From Aselliscus stoliczkanus (taxonomy: Eukaryota; Chordata; Mammalia; Chiroptera; Hipposideridae), in assembly GCA_033961575.1 (NCBI GenBank), contig CM066738.1:65943478-66007477 (forward strand): a stretch of DNA of 64,000 nt, in the 5' to 3' direction. Numbering within the stretch: the stretch's first letter is position 1; every line of letters starts with the position of its first letter. A program made the translations under genes and the position numbers. The notes under the pieces were generated by a model. It was given only the letters and a program-made list of their open reading frames with translations. It was not told where the DNA came from and ran no database searches. Of the stretch, positions 25,120 to 36,167 are shown one piece after another.

Positions 25120-25271
25120 TTTTTTGTTTGTTTGTTTTAGCTGAGCCATCCTGCCACCTGTTGAGAGCTTGGCAGCAGCTCAGCTCGGGCTGGGCATCAA
25201 ACTGCTGTTGCTCAGAGCTCAGCTCACACTCTTGAGCAATCTCTTAACCAACTGAGCCACTCGGCCGGCCC
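25120..25271 (-). mobile_element. tRNA-derived SINE, GAGCTGAGCTGCC type
   Basis: The SINE is antisense, with poly-T/TTTG at the left end and the tRNA-like head (GGGGCCGGCCGAGTGGCTCAG on the minus strand) at the right end. Perfect 8-bp duplications CAGGGCTG flank it at 25112-25119 and 25272-25279. Confidence 0.92.
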
Positions 25272-25279
25272 CAGGGCTG

Positions 25280-27195
25280 AGTTTTATAAAGGCAAACATG
25301 ACTGAAGTAGTTAGACTTGTATTTTAGTGGCTTACTGTGGACTTTGTGTGGGCTCAAGGAACTTATGCTTTCTCTTCCCTCCCTTCTAGAGAAAATTAAC
25401 TCTGATTTGTAATGAAGTCCTCAGGTGCATATAACTAGAAATTGGCATAAAGGGGAAAGTTTCAGAGGGAACTTTTATAAAGAGGAGTTAAAAGTGGTTT
25501 TTTTCTTGACATGATTTTTATTGGAAGTGGCCTTCTGTTTTGGATCTCTTCCTCTCCTCTGCTGTTTCTTCTCCTGCCTTTTCATTGCTTTCTCTTCTCT
25601 TCTCTCCAATATGGTTGGTAAGAAGGGGCTGGGCCTACATCCCCTTTCACTTTCACCCTTGGAAAGCCTAGGAGGCACTAGGGTAGTTTCAGAGGATGCA
25701 TGGAAAGTTGGACTCTAACCTTGGCAAAGTGGTCTGCATTTATACTTGGTCTGTCCAAACTTACGTGAATAGGGCCAGGAACATGCCCTTATGGATCGCT
25801 GATGAAGTTAGGCATTTCATGGAGGAATCAGGGATTTCAGAGATTCTGTCAACCTTTCCATTTATTAAGATTAAGAAATATAATATGTTTGATATTACAT
25901 CACACTGATTTTTTAAAAAACATATTGATGGGGAAGGATGGATTATTGTCTCTGAGGGTACAATGTTCTATAGCAAGTTCAGTGCTGTGAAAGCTTTTAA
26001 TTAAATGAAATATGTGTTTTTTCTCTTGGCTTTCTTAAAATTCAGCAAGTGAACAAACATGAAGAGAGAAAAATGAGAAAAAAATCTTAGGGAAAAAAAT
26101 GTCAAGCATTTTGATTATACTTACTTGTACATGTCTCAAGGTTGTTCTATTCTGTAAATACAATAGGACCACTGAGTCTATACAATTTCTCCTTCCTCCT
26201 TGACTATTCCTTTTTGGTTATTTAGCTCAAAGCACAGTACTTCATAAAATATATAGGAAGGAACTCAATATGTATATTTAATTGTGGATTGGAGATGTTT
26301 GCATTGAACTTGAAGGTGAATGTAGGAAAGAAATCTTTGTTGGAGTAAGGAAAAATTTTAATTTCCAGATATAATACATTAATGTATCTATAAAGCATTA
26401 TAGTTTACAAAGGACTGCTATGTACAGTATCTTATTTTTCCTCACAACAACTCTGTACGGTAGATATGATTATTCCTCTTTTACTTATGTGGCCCAAGAG
26501 AGCTTAAGTGACTTGTCTATTGTCTAACTTACAGGCAGTAGGTCTCAAACCCACTTCTCCTTTCTTCCCAAATGAAAGAGAGAAAGTTTTCCAGAAGGAT
26601 GGGATTAACAGGGGATTCAGCGCTGCTGAAATATTAAGGAAAACATAATTTTGCAATAACTTTCATGTCTTACCTGAGAAAAAGTCACTTCAGTGGAACA
26701 GAAAGATGAAATGACAATTAAAGATGGGCAGATTACTGAAAGATTAGATGCCCATACTTTCTTCATAGGGGAAAATCCATTCTAAGTAAAATTGTTTTCT
26801 TCCATATTTATTAACTGGAGAAAGTTAATTATTTGAATAACTCCACAAGCTGTCCTATAATATTAGCTGAATTGTAAATGTGTACCTTACAAATCATTTA
26901 AAGTTGCTAAAGTGGGAGAACTTACAATACTAGGAGAGTATAAGTCATTTTTTGTACTTAGAAGTAATTATTTTCTGAAATGTTCAAGGGTAAGACATTC
27001 ACAGCATTTGCTAAAACACATATATTGGTAAAAATTGTTATTATGCAAAGTATACTTTAATTACAATTTTACTGAATTTCTTCTGTCAGGATTCAAGTTT
27101 TTTTTTCTTTTGTTTTGCTTTGTTTTTCTCTTCCTGATTAATATATTTTTGGCCTTTCAGGTTTTCTTTTCTTTAAAAAATTCTTTTATTCTGAA
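25280..27195. other. Intergenic, mostly unique
   Basis: No gene was recognised. A MIR on the minus strand lies at about 26390-26570 (CTCACAACAACTCTGTACGG ... CTTAAGTGACTTGTC in the plus strand). The last about 100 bp (27095-27195) are T-rich and may be a transduced 3' flank of L1 C. Confidence 0.5.
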
Positions 27196-29023
27196 ATAAA
27201 CATTTTTTTTTTAATTAGTATCAGGTGTACAACACAGTGCAATAGTTATACTTTTTACCCCTCAAAGTGACAATCCCCCTCCCCCAATTCGCCACCCCAC
27301 TCCTCCTCCCCCATATCATACATATCTATTACAATTCCTTTGACTCCCTTCCACAGTATAATCCACATCCTGTAACTATCTATATATTCAATTACTGTTG
27401 GCATACAATATTACACAATATCAGTTACGGGTATACAGTGCAGTGCTCAAGCCTCTACTCCATCCATGAAGTGGTCTCCCTAACAAGACATGTGACCATC
27501 TGACACCCCACAAAATATTTACAACATGATTATATTCCCCGAAATGTCTTTCATATCCTTCTGGCAATATTGTAGTTACCTATTTATGCTGTCTAATCCC
27601 TTCCCCTTCTCCCTCAAATGGTACGATTTCATTCTTTATAACGGAGTAATACTCTAATGTATAAATGTACCAGTTTCTTAATCCTGTCATCTACCAATGG
27701 GCATTTTAATTGTTTCCAAGTCTTGGCTATTGTAAATAGCGCTGCAATAAACATAGGGGTGCATATATTTTTTCGAATTAGCGTCTTGTATTCTTCTGGG
27801 TAGATACCCAAGAGTGGAATTGCTGGGTCATACCATAGTTCCATTTCCAATTTTTTGAGATACCTCCATGCTGATTGCCATAATGGCTGCACCAATCTGC
27901 AGTCCCACCAGGGTTCGCTTTTCTCCCAAACCTCGCCAGCACTTGTTGTTTGTTGATTTATTGATGATAGCCATTCTGACTGGAGAGAGGTAGTATCTCA
28001 TTGTGGTTTTTATTTGCATTTCTCTGATGATTAGTGAGGTTGAACATTTTTTCATATGCCTGTTGGCCATCTGTATGTCCTTGTTAAAGAAATGCCTCTT
28101 CATATCCTCTGCCCCTTTTTTATTTGGGTTGTTTGTTTTTTAGGTGTTGAGTTGAATGAGTGTTTTATAAATTTTGGATATCAACTCCTGATCTGATATA
28201 TCGTTGGCAAATATCTTCTCCCATTCAATAGACTGCCTTTTTGTTTTATTGATGATTTCCTTTGCTCTGAAAAACTGTTAAGTTTGATGTAATCCAATAT
28301 GTTCTTTTTTACTTTTATTTCCCTAGCCCGAGGGGATATATCAGTAAAAATATTAACAAGGGTAAAGTCTGCAAACTTACTCCCTATGTTTTCTTCTAGG
28401 ACTTTTATGGTTTCAGGTCTTACAGTTAAGTCTTTAATCCATTTTGAGTTTGTTCTCGTATATGGTGTAAGTAGGTGGTCCACTTTCATTTGTTTCACGT
28501 GTCAGTCCAATTTTCCCAGCACCATTTATTAAATAGACTATCTGTATTCCAATGAAAATTCTTGCTTCCATTGTCATAGATTAAATGACCATATATGGAT
28601 GGGTTTATTCCTGGGCTCTCTATTCTGTTCCATTGGTCTATGTGTCTGTTTTTATGCCAGTACCATACTGTTTTGATTACTGTAGACTTGTAGTATGTTT
28701 TGATGTCAGGTAGTGTGATGCCTCCCACTTTGTTCTTATTTCTCAAGATTGCCGTGGCTATTCAGGGTCTTTTGTGGTTTCATATAAATTTTAGGATTCT
28801 ATGTTCTATTTCTGAGAAAAAATGTCCTTGGTAGTGTGATTGGAATTGCATTGAATCTATATATTGCTTTAGGTAGTATTGACACTTCAACTATATCAAA
28901 TCTTCCTATCCATGAACATGGTATGTATTTCCATTTATTTGTATCTTCTTTGATTTCTCTCTTCAGAGTCTCATAATTATCTGAGTACAGGTCTTTTACT
29001 TCTTAAATTGATTCCTAGGTATT

Positions 29024-30123
29024 TTATTGTTTTGAAGCAATTGTAAAAGGGATTAATTTCCTGATTTCTTCTTCTGATAGTATATTATTGTTGTATACAA
29101 ATGCAACTGATTTATGAATATTAATTTTGTATCCTGCTACCTTACCAAATTCGCTTATCAGCTCTAGCATTTTTTTTGTGGAGTCTTTGGAATTCTCTCT
29201 ATATAGTATCATGTCATCTGCATATAAGGACAATTTTACTTCCTCTTTCCCAATTTGGATGCCTTTTATTTCATTTTCTTGTCTAATTGCTGTGGCTAGA
29301 ACTTCCAGAACTATGTTAAATAGAAGTGGTGAAATTGGACAGCCTTGTCTTGTTCCTGATCTTAAGGGGAAAGCTTTTAGCCTCTCCCCATTGAGTACGA
29401 TGTTTGCTGTGGGCTTACCATATATGACCTTTATTATGTTGAGATATGATCCCACTATTCCCACTTTGCTAAGAGTTTTTATCATAAACAGCTGCTGATT
29501 TTGTCAAATGCTTTTTCTGCATCTATTGATATGATCATATGATTTTTATTTTTCATTTTGTTAATGTGATGCATTATGTTAATTGATTTGCGGATATTGA
29601 ACCAACCTTGCATACCAGGAATGAATCCCACTTGATCGTGGTGTATGTTCTTTTTAATGTGATGCTGAATTCGGTTTGCTAGTATTTTGTTGAGAATTTT
29701 TGCATCTATGTTCATTAGGGATATCGGCCTGTAGTTTTCCCTTTTTGCAATATCTTTGTCTGACTTTGGAATCAGGGTGAAAGTGGTTTCATAGAAAGAG
29801 TTTGGGAGCCTTCCCTCCTTCTGTATTGTTTGGAATAGTTTGAGGAGAATAGGTATTAATTCTTTTTGGAATATTTTGTAAAATTCACCTGTGAAGCCAT
29901 CTGGTCCAGGACGTTTGTTTGTTGGAAGCTTGTAGATTACTGATTCAATTTCTTTGGCAGTAATCAGTCTGTTCAGAGTTTCTGTTTCTTTTTGGTTCAG
30001 ACTTGGTAGATTGTGTGCTTCTAGAAATTTATCCATTTCTCCCAGATTGTCAAATTTGTTAGCATATAGTTGCTCGTAGTATTTTCTTAAATATAAATGT
30101 ATGTCTCTCGTATCTGTTGTCAC
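29024..30123 (-). pseudogene. L1 C ORF2 reverse-transcriptase fragments
   Basis: Two overlapping frames (30123-29482 and 29485-29024) cover the linker and reverse-transcriptase palm. Motifs are [31 protein letters not shown] (seen in part), [18 protein letters not shown] and [10 protein letters not shown]. The frame breaks right after AEKAFDKI through a small rearrangement (ISSCL) shared with L1 F. A cluster of about seven substitutions in 22 bp at about 30093-30114 distinguishes this copy from F. Confidence 0.88.
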
Positions 30124-30224
30124 TTCCCCTCTTTCTTTTCTGATTTTATTAATTTGGGTCCTCCCTCTCTTTTTCTTGATGAGTCCAGCTAAGGGTTTGT
30201 CGATTTTGTTTATCTTTCAAAAAA

Positions 30225-31334
30225 TCAACTCTTGGTTTCATTGATCTGTTGTATTGTGTTTTTGTTGTTGTTGTTGTTGTTGTTCTCTATTTCATTTATT
30301 TCTGCTGTGGTCTTCATTATTTCCTTCCTTATACTCCCTTTAGGCTTGTTTTTCTGTTCTTTTTCGAGTTTCCTTAGGTGTAAAGATAGTCTATTGATTT
30401 GAGATTTTTCTTCCTTCTTTAGGTAGGCCTGCACTGCTATGAACTTCCCTCTTAGGACTGCTTTCGCTGCATCCCAGAGATTTGGGGTCATGGTGTTTTC
30501 ATTTTTGTTGGTCTCGAGGTATCTTTTGATTTCCTGCTTGATCTCATTTCTGACACACTCGCTATTTAGCACCATGTTTTTCAGCCTCCATGTATTTGTA
30601 AGCTTTCCAGATTTCTTCTTATAAATGATTTCTAGTTTCATAGCAATGTGGTCAGAGAAGACACTTGATATGATTTCAGTCTTCTTAAAGTTGTTGAGAC
30701 TTGTTTTGTGGCCTAACATGTGGTCTATCTTGGAAAATGTTCCATGTGCACTTGAGAAGAATGTATATTCTGTAGCTTTGGGGTGAAATGCTCTGAAAAT
30801 ATCAATTAAATTCAGCTGGTCTAAAGTGTCATTTAAGGCCACTCTGTCCATGTTAATTTTCTGTCTGGAGGATCTGTCCATTGGTGACAACAGGGTGTTG
30901 AAGTCCCCTACAATGATAGTGTTACTGTTGATCTCTGTCTTCATGTCTGTCAAAATCTGTTTTATATATCTTGGAGCTCCTATATTGGGTGCATAGATGT
31001 TTACTAGGGTTATGTCCTCTTGTTGAATCGATCCCTTTATTATTATGTAGTGCCCTTGTTTGTCTTTTATTGTAGTCTTCATTTTAAAGTCTATTTTGTC
31101 CAAAATAAGTATGGCTTCTCCAGCTTTTTTCTCGTTTCCATTTGCATGAAATATCTTATTCCATCCCTTTACTTTCAGTTTGTGTGTGTCTTTTGATCTG
31201 AGATGAGTCTGTTGTAGACAACATATGCATGGGTCTTGTTTTCTTATCCACTCAGGCACTCTGTGTCTTTTGATTGGAGCATTTAGCCCATTCACATATA
31301 AAGTGATTACAGATAGGTGCATATTTATTGCCAT
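30225..31334 (-). pseudogene. L1 C ORF2 endonuclease fragment, active site altered
   Basis: The 369 open residues start at the natural ORF2 Met. The endonuclease fold is recognisable by VGDFNTLLSPMDRSS (Asp and Asn present), SKIDHMLGH and SDHIAMKLEI (His present). Two expected catalytic residues are changed: Tyr13 in TLYVNGLN where L1 endonucleases have Asn, and Gln42 in CLQQTHL where they have Glu. The frame stops at a TGA replacing the Trp codon of the conserved KSWFFEK block. A run of Asn codons (plus-strand GTT repeat, 30258-30282) precedes the end. The residue sequence is identical to the F copy at 55463-56572. Confidence 0.9.
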
Positions 31335-31390
31335 TTTGTTATTTGTATTTCTTGTCTTCCTGGGTTAGCTTGTTTTCCCCTTTCTTCTGT

Positions 31391-31879
31391 TTAAAAAAGC
31401 CCTTTTAACATTTCCTGCAATGTTGGCTTGGTGGTAATGAACTCCTTAAGCTTATTCTTTTCTGAGAAGCTCTTTATCTCTCCTTCAATTTTAATTGATA
31501 TCCATGCTGGGTAGAGCAATCTTGGTTGTAGACCTTTATTTTGTGTCACTTTGAATATCTCCTGCCACTCCCTTCTGGCCTGCAGAGTTTCTGTAGACAA
31601 GTCAGCTGTTAGTCTTATAGGAGTTCCTTTGTATGTAACCTGCTGTCTTTCTGTTGCTGCTTTTAGCATTCTGTCTTTGTCTTTAAGCTTTGCCATTTTA
31701 ACTATGATGTGGCTTGGTGTGGGCCTCTTTGGATTCAGCCTGTTTGGAACTCTCTGCACTTCCTGGGCTTGTATGTCGATTTCCTTCACCAGGGTAGGGA
31801 AGTTTTCAGTCATTATTTCTTTAAATACATTCTCTTCTCCTTCTGGTATTCCTATGATGCGAAGGTGGTTGCGTTTCAT
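31391..31879 (-). pseudogene. L1 C ORF1 C-terminal fragment
   Basis: The 162 open residues cover the RRM start (LRIIGIPEGEENVFKEIM), the basic IIVKMAKLKDKDRMLKAA region and the C-terminal domain ending EMLKGLF. The N-terminal third lies in another frame because of a deletion shared with L1 F. The residue sequence is identical to the F copy at 54919-55407. Confidence 0.9.
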
Positions 31880-32869
31880 GTTGTCCCGGAGGTCTCTTAA
31901 ACTATTTTCGTTTTTTTTTTTAATTCTTTTTTCTTTTTGTTGCTCCAGCTGGGTGATTTCTGCTATTTTGTCTTCTAATTCGCTGTCCGCTCCTCTGCTT
32001 CATCTATTCTACTGGTGATTCCTTGGAGTGTGTTCTTCATTTCAGTTATTGTATTCTTTAGTTCTAACTGGTTGTTTTTTATGGTTTTCCTATCCTTCCT
32101 TATGTCCTTGCTAAATTTGTCAAACATTCTATCATCAGTGTTCTAAACTCTGTCTCTGGAAGGTTGGATCCCTCTGTTTCATTTAGTTCCATTTCTAGAG
32201 TTTTCTTCTGATCTTTTACTTGTGACATGTTTCTTTGTTCATTCTGGCTGTCGTTCTGTTTATGATTCGATGTATTAGATAGGTCACCTAGAAAGAAGAG
32301 AGAAAAAAAACAGGTGAGGGGGCTCTCCATCCTCTTTAATCTGCAGACCACTTGCTCAGCAATAGAGAGTCTCTGGGCAACACAGCACCAGCTATTGGGG
32401 GGGTGGGGCTTAATGTGTTATGCACTGGCCTCCCTCTCAGGCTTGCAGTGAGTTTTCCACAATTAGCTGCTGTGTGTTCTGGAACCATGCTCAACCAAAA
32501 AAAAAAAAATCTTCACAGGTTGTTGCAGGTTGTCCGCTGTTACAAAACAACCCTGTGGCCTGCGGAGGTGTGGGCCAGGCACCAGGGGCTCAGGGTGCCT
32601 CTGGTATCAAAGCTCTAGTTGGGTAGGGCAGACCCCCAAGGCACCACTTGATGTGGTCAGTGGCCCCCACCAAGTCAGAGCAGCATGCACTTTGCATCAA
32701 CAACCAGCCCAGACAAACTCATCAGGAAAGCCTTGGTCAGATCACACAGGTGCATTGCTCCTGGCCCAGCACTCTCAGGAAAACTCCCTGTCTCAGCCTG
32801 TCCCAATCAGCTGCCTGCTGATCAGGCTAAGCAACACAACAGCCAATCCTTAGCCTGGAAACTCTGCAC

Positions 32870-33220
32870 TAACAGTGCGGAGAGCGGGGACCCAAGGTGG
32901 CTCGCGCACTCTTGAGTCTCAGTGAACAGCCTGATGCAGGTGGAGAGCTCCTGCCCTGCATTTCCATGGCTACGCAGCCCAAGTAGGGTGGAAGGTGGGG
33001 ACCCAATGTGGCCTGTGCACTCCTGCATCGCAGTGCACAGCATGATGGCACCGGAGGGCATCCTACCAGTGTTTCCCTGGCAATGCAGCACAAGCAGGGT
33101 GGAGGGTGGGTATCCAAGGCCGCACGCACTCACACGCATGTACTCACACACTCCTGCATCAATTTCACCAGACCAATGCAATGCAGTCCCGGATCTGACT
33201 CTCTGTGGGAGGGCCCAACC
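32870..33220 (-). repeat. Tandem 5' UTR monomers of L1 C
   Basis: Units of about 110-118 bp repeat here. Each contains a TGCATTGCCAGGGAAA-type block, a GGTGCCATCA/GTATCAGGCTG-type block and a GAGTGCACAGGCCAC-type block (minus strand). Two to three diverged units are visible, matching the units in L1 E (about 40010-40260) and L1 F (about 53640-53950). By analogy with rodent L1 monomers they may carry promoter activity. Confidence 0.65.
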
Positions 33221-33825
33221 CTGAAAAAATGGCAACATTCTGTACACCACTCATGCGCAAGCTCCCCACCAGGGGAAAAATTGTCCCAAAACCTCCAGCT
33301 TCTGCACCAAAGGTGTTCAGTTCAGTCCTTCCCCACAGGCTGCTGGTCCCGGCTCACACAGCTACTCCCTCCAACAGGAACTGTGTGAGTGCTCAACGGC
33401 GAGCAAACCCGTGTGCCGGCCCCACTATTTCTCCAGCTGCCCTCAGTCTCACCAAAATGAGCAAAGATGGTCTTCACTAATTTCTACTGCCCGCTATCGT
33501 AGAATTCCTCTTCCTGGCAAAACAACTGTGCGCCAGTGAGCTCGGTGTGGGACCGGTGAGTCTCTCCCACAACTGGAGATAGCTCCCCACAGCTGGGGCA
33601 TCCCTCATGGGGCTCGCCCTCTCTCGTCTGCTCCCTCCTACCAGACTTCACATGGCCTCCTCTTTAGGTCCTTCGTTTAGAGGTTCTGCTCATCTAGTGT
33701 TCAGGGGATTTCCAAGGTTAAATGTTGTATAAATTATTTGTAATTTTGATGTGATCCTGGGAGGCAGTTGGGAAAGATCCATCCATTCCGCCATCTTACC
33801 AGAAGTCTGTGTTTTGTTTTTTTTA

Positions 33826-33971
33826 ATTTTCGGGGTAAACAGTGTGTTTTTTCCATGACACATTAGCTCCAAGTCAAATTCTTGTCCTTCAATCTAGTTG
33901 AGGTGTGAATCAAACTAGCAACCTTGTTGTTCAGAGCACGCCCTCTAACCAACTAAGCTACCTGGCCGCCC
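33826..33971 (-). mobile_element. Degenerate tRNA-type SINE
   Basis: The SINE is antisense. The right end shows CCTCTAACCAACTAAGCTACCTGGCCGCCC, the complement of a tRNA-like SINE head (given in part). The middle has GTGTGAATCAAACTAGCAACCTTGTTG around a B-box-like site. It is more diverged than the other SINEs here and adjoins the 5' end of L1 C. Confidence 0.75.
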
Positions 33972-35631
33972 TCAAGTTTGTCATGTAATGTTTTTTGCAT
34001 TGTTCCAGAGTTTATTGCTGAAGTATCTGTGGAAATTAGTATTTAAAAAATTTTATTGTGTAAATGTCAAGAGAGTTCTGATTAAAATTATACAACAGCT
34101 ATTGTTCTGATAGTCGTATATCAATACCTTCACCTCCCAACTAACATTCCCCGCCCAAATATAGCAAAGAGTACTTTGAACTGATAGAAATGTAGTGCCC
34201 ATAGGTATGAAATGAACATCTGGAACTTTTTCCCTCCGTAGTGAAACTTAGAAGATTTCATACACTGATATACTTTATTTTTATAATTCTTAGTATCCTA
34301 CTTGTAATTTCAATAATTAAAGTGTGGTCTAAGTCCTTAACTATGACAATAGTTTTCTGCATACCCAGGAAACAGGGCCTAGAAAAATCACATGAGAATA
34401 ATATAGAATTTTTCTCTTGAATTTTTCAGTACATCTTCATAAAATGGGAGATATGATGATAGAGTGTTTGGTACTTGGATCAACAATCTAATTCATTCAT
34501 TAAATATTTACTATTCAATAAATAAATACTTACTATTAATATTTATTGAAGTAGTTCAATAAATATTTACTATTGTACCTACTTATCAGGCACTGTTCTA
34601 TGTGCTAGGGATGTGGTGTGGAACAACACAAAGTCCTTGGCCTCTTGGGACTATGATTTATAATTGCCAGATTTACAGAGTATAGAATAGAGGCAAACTG
34701 ATTAAATAATTCTGTGTAAAGATAAAAGTAGAATAGCAGTCACATGAGTCTGAGAACATACAGCATTTCCTTGCTGTCCTTTTGCTCTACTTCCTTGAAA
34801 AGTCATCAGAATATTGGTTACTTCCATTCTGATATTGCCCTCACTCTCACCTGATGACTCAGTCCACTAGCAGCTGTAATTTGTGAAAGTATAAAACAAA
34901 ATAATATTTTGTTTCCAGTATTCAGTTCTGAGCCCAGATCAGATCAGTCCTCTGTAGGTTAGAGATTTCTGCCTAGACTACAATAACAAAGGCAACACTC
35001 AATACTTTACTCTGTCTCAGCACAGCAACCTGTGATGCATTCCAGTCACACCATAACTAGTTAATCTAAGTTTACTTCTCAGCTCTGTCATCTTTCATGT
35101 CCCAGAAATGTCAGCCCCATTAGGCCTGTGCCCTTTCCAGTGTGGTTATTCCAACCTGGGTCTGTGCTGTAACACTTTCCTCTCAAACTCTTCCCTCCAC
35201 TGCCCTCTTTGCCAGTGTTTCCTCTGTGTCTTTGGACTTCCTCCATGCTGGAATCCTCCAGATTAACAGGGCTGCTCATCATGGCAAAGGATTCCATAGT
35301 TTCAAAACTGAGCTCATTGGAGTTTGACATATTAATTATCATAATCAGTTACATGTAAGTTTGCTGCCATAGGAATGAAGCTGAGTCATATGCAGAGACA
35401 AAAGTGATTTCATATATAATAGATAGGGAGAACCTTGGGATAGGTTCCAAGAGAACATACACACATGAATAATTTTTCCTTTTCATGGGCATCAGATGGG
35501 ATGACTAGACTGCTGTGACAATGACCTGCTATTCATAAGTGAGGCAACTATTAACTTTGTGGCCTTCCCAAAGATGTGCTGTGTAATCAACATGAGCAAA
35601 CATGGAAGGTCTACTCATCTCCTGCTAAAAG
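33972..35631. other. Intergenic, mostly unique
   Basis: No gene was recognised. A stretch at about 34490-34650 (TAAATATTTACTATT repeats, then CAGGCACTGTTCTATGTGCTAGGGATG) resembles an L2/MIR-class tail. The rest is unremarkable AT-rich DNA. Confidence 0.5.
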
Positions 35632-35639
35632 CCATTTCA

Positions 35640-36159
35640 GAGCTGCTCAAGTGGTGTGTTGGTTAGGAGTTGGCTTGGGATACCAGCTCTGAGCAGCAGG
35701 GCCCCGGTTTGGTCCCACATGAGGGTCAGTGATGCTGCACTCTTTACAGCTAAGATGGTGAACAACAGCTCAACCCGGAGCTGGGCTGCTGTGAGTCCCC
35801 GGGACAGCATAGCTGCAGCCCCTGCTGCAGTGGGCTGCCAGAAGCTACAGTGAGTGGCCGGCAGCCAGCGTGAACAGCCAGCAGCCGGTGTGAGCTGCCG
35901 TGAGCCGCCGTGAGCCTCCCTGAGCCGCCATGAGCCGCCGTGAGCCATCGTGAGCCGCCGTGAGCCATCGTGAGCCACCCTGAGAGGCAGTCCAATGACC
36001 GGCGACTGACTGCCTCTGCCGGGAAGAGTGCAATGATCACAATACCAACATGGGCCAGTGAAGCAATGTCCTCCACAACTAGACTAAAGAACAAAAGGTC
36101 ATCAACTTGTCTGTTCCCCTCCCCCAATTCCCTAATAAAAAATCTTAAAAAAAAAAAAC
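35640..36159 (+). mobile_element. SVA-like composite retroposon, copy 3 (sense)
   Basis: This copy is in sense orientation and shows the module order best. First comes a tRNA-SINE head (CTCAAGTGGTGTGTTGG, B-box-like CGGTTTGGTCCC, GGTCAGTGATGCTGCACTC). A linker with GAGCTGGGCTGCTGTGAG follows, then a tandem array of ten 10-bp units of TGAGCCGCCG type at 35891-35990. A 3' module contains ACATGGGCCAGTGAAGCAATG, ACAACTAGACTAAAGAACAA and CTTGTCTGTTCCCCTCCCC. The element ends with AATAAA and a poly-A tail. Target duplications CCATTTCA occur at 35632-35639 and 36160-36167. Long open frames across the array are repeat artefacts. Confidence 0.9.
35891..35990 (+). repeat. 10-bp VNTR-like array in composite retroposon
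   Basis: Ten consecutive 10-bp units are in perfect register, each starting TGAG (mostly TGAGCCGCCG, TGAGCCATCG or TGAGCCTCCC). The array is GC-rich in an AT-rich neighbourhood and replaces the 20-bp units of the other copies, so the core differs between copies. Confidence 0.95.
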
Positions 36160-36167
36160 CCATTTCA

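Larger units (their letters stand above)
27196..33808 (-). mobile_element. L1 element C, antisense, near full length
   Basis: The 3' end is at the poly-T run near 27203, and the 5' end at 33808 reads ACTTCTGGTAAGATGGCGG on the minus strand, a typical L1 start. The order is 5' UTR (with about 110-bp tandem units at 32870-33200), ORF1 (32300-31391), ORF2 (31334 to about 28000) and 3' UTR. ORF1 has a one-base deletion near its start and a two-base deletion in the coiled coil. ORF2 has several frameshifts. All of these are shared with L1 F at 52996-59999, which lies in the opposite orientation. No clean target duplication was found. The copy is dead. Confidence 0.9.

Noticed and set aside
35637..36163. 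Minus-strand frames with repeated GGSRRLTAAHG-like units, superficially a repeat protein
   Set aside because: They are generated by the 10-bp array of the composite retroposon read in antisense; a 10-bp unit cycles through all three frames and no protein is expected.
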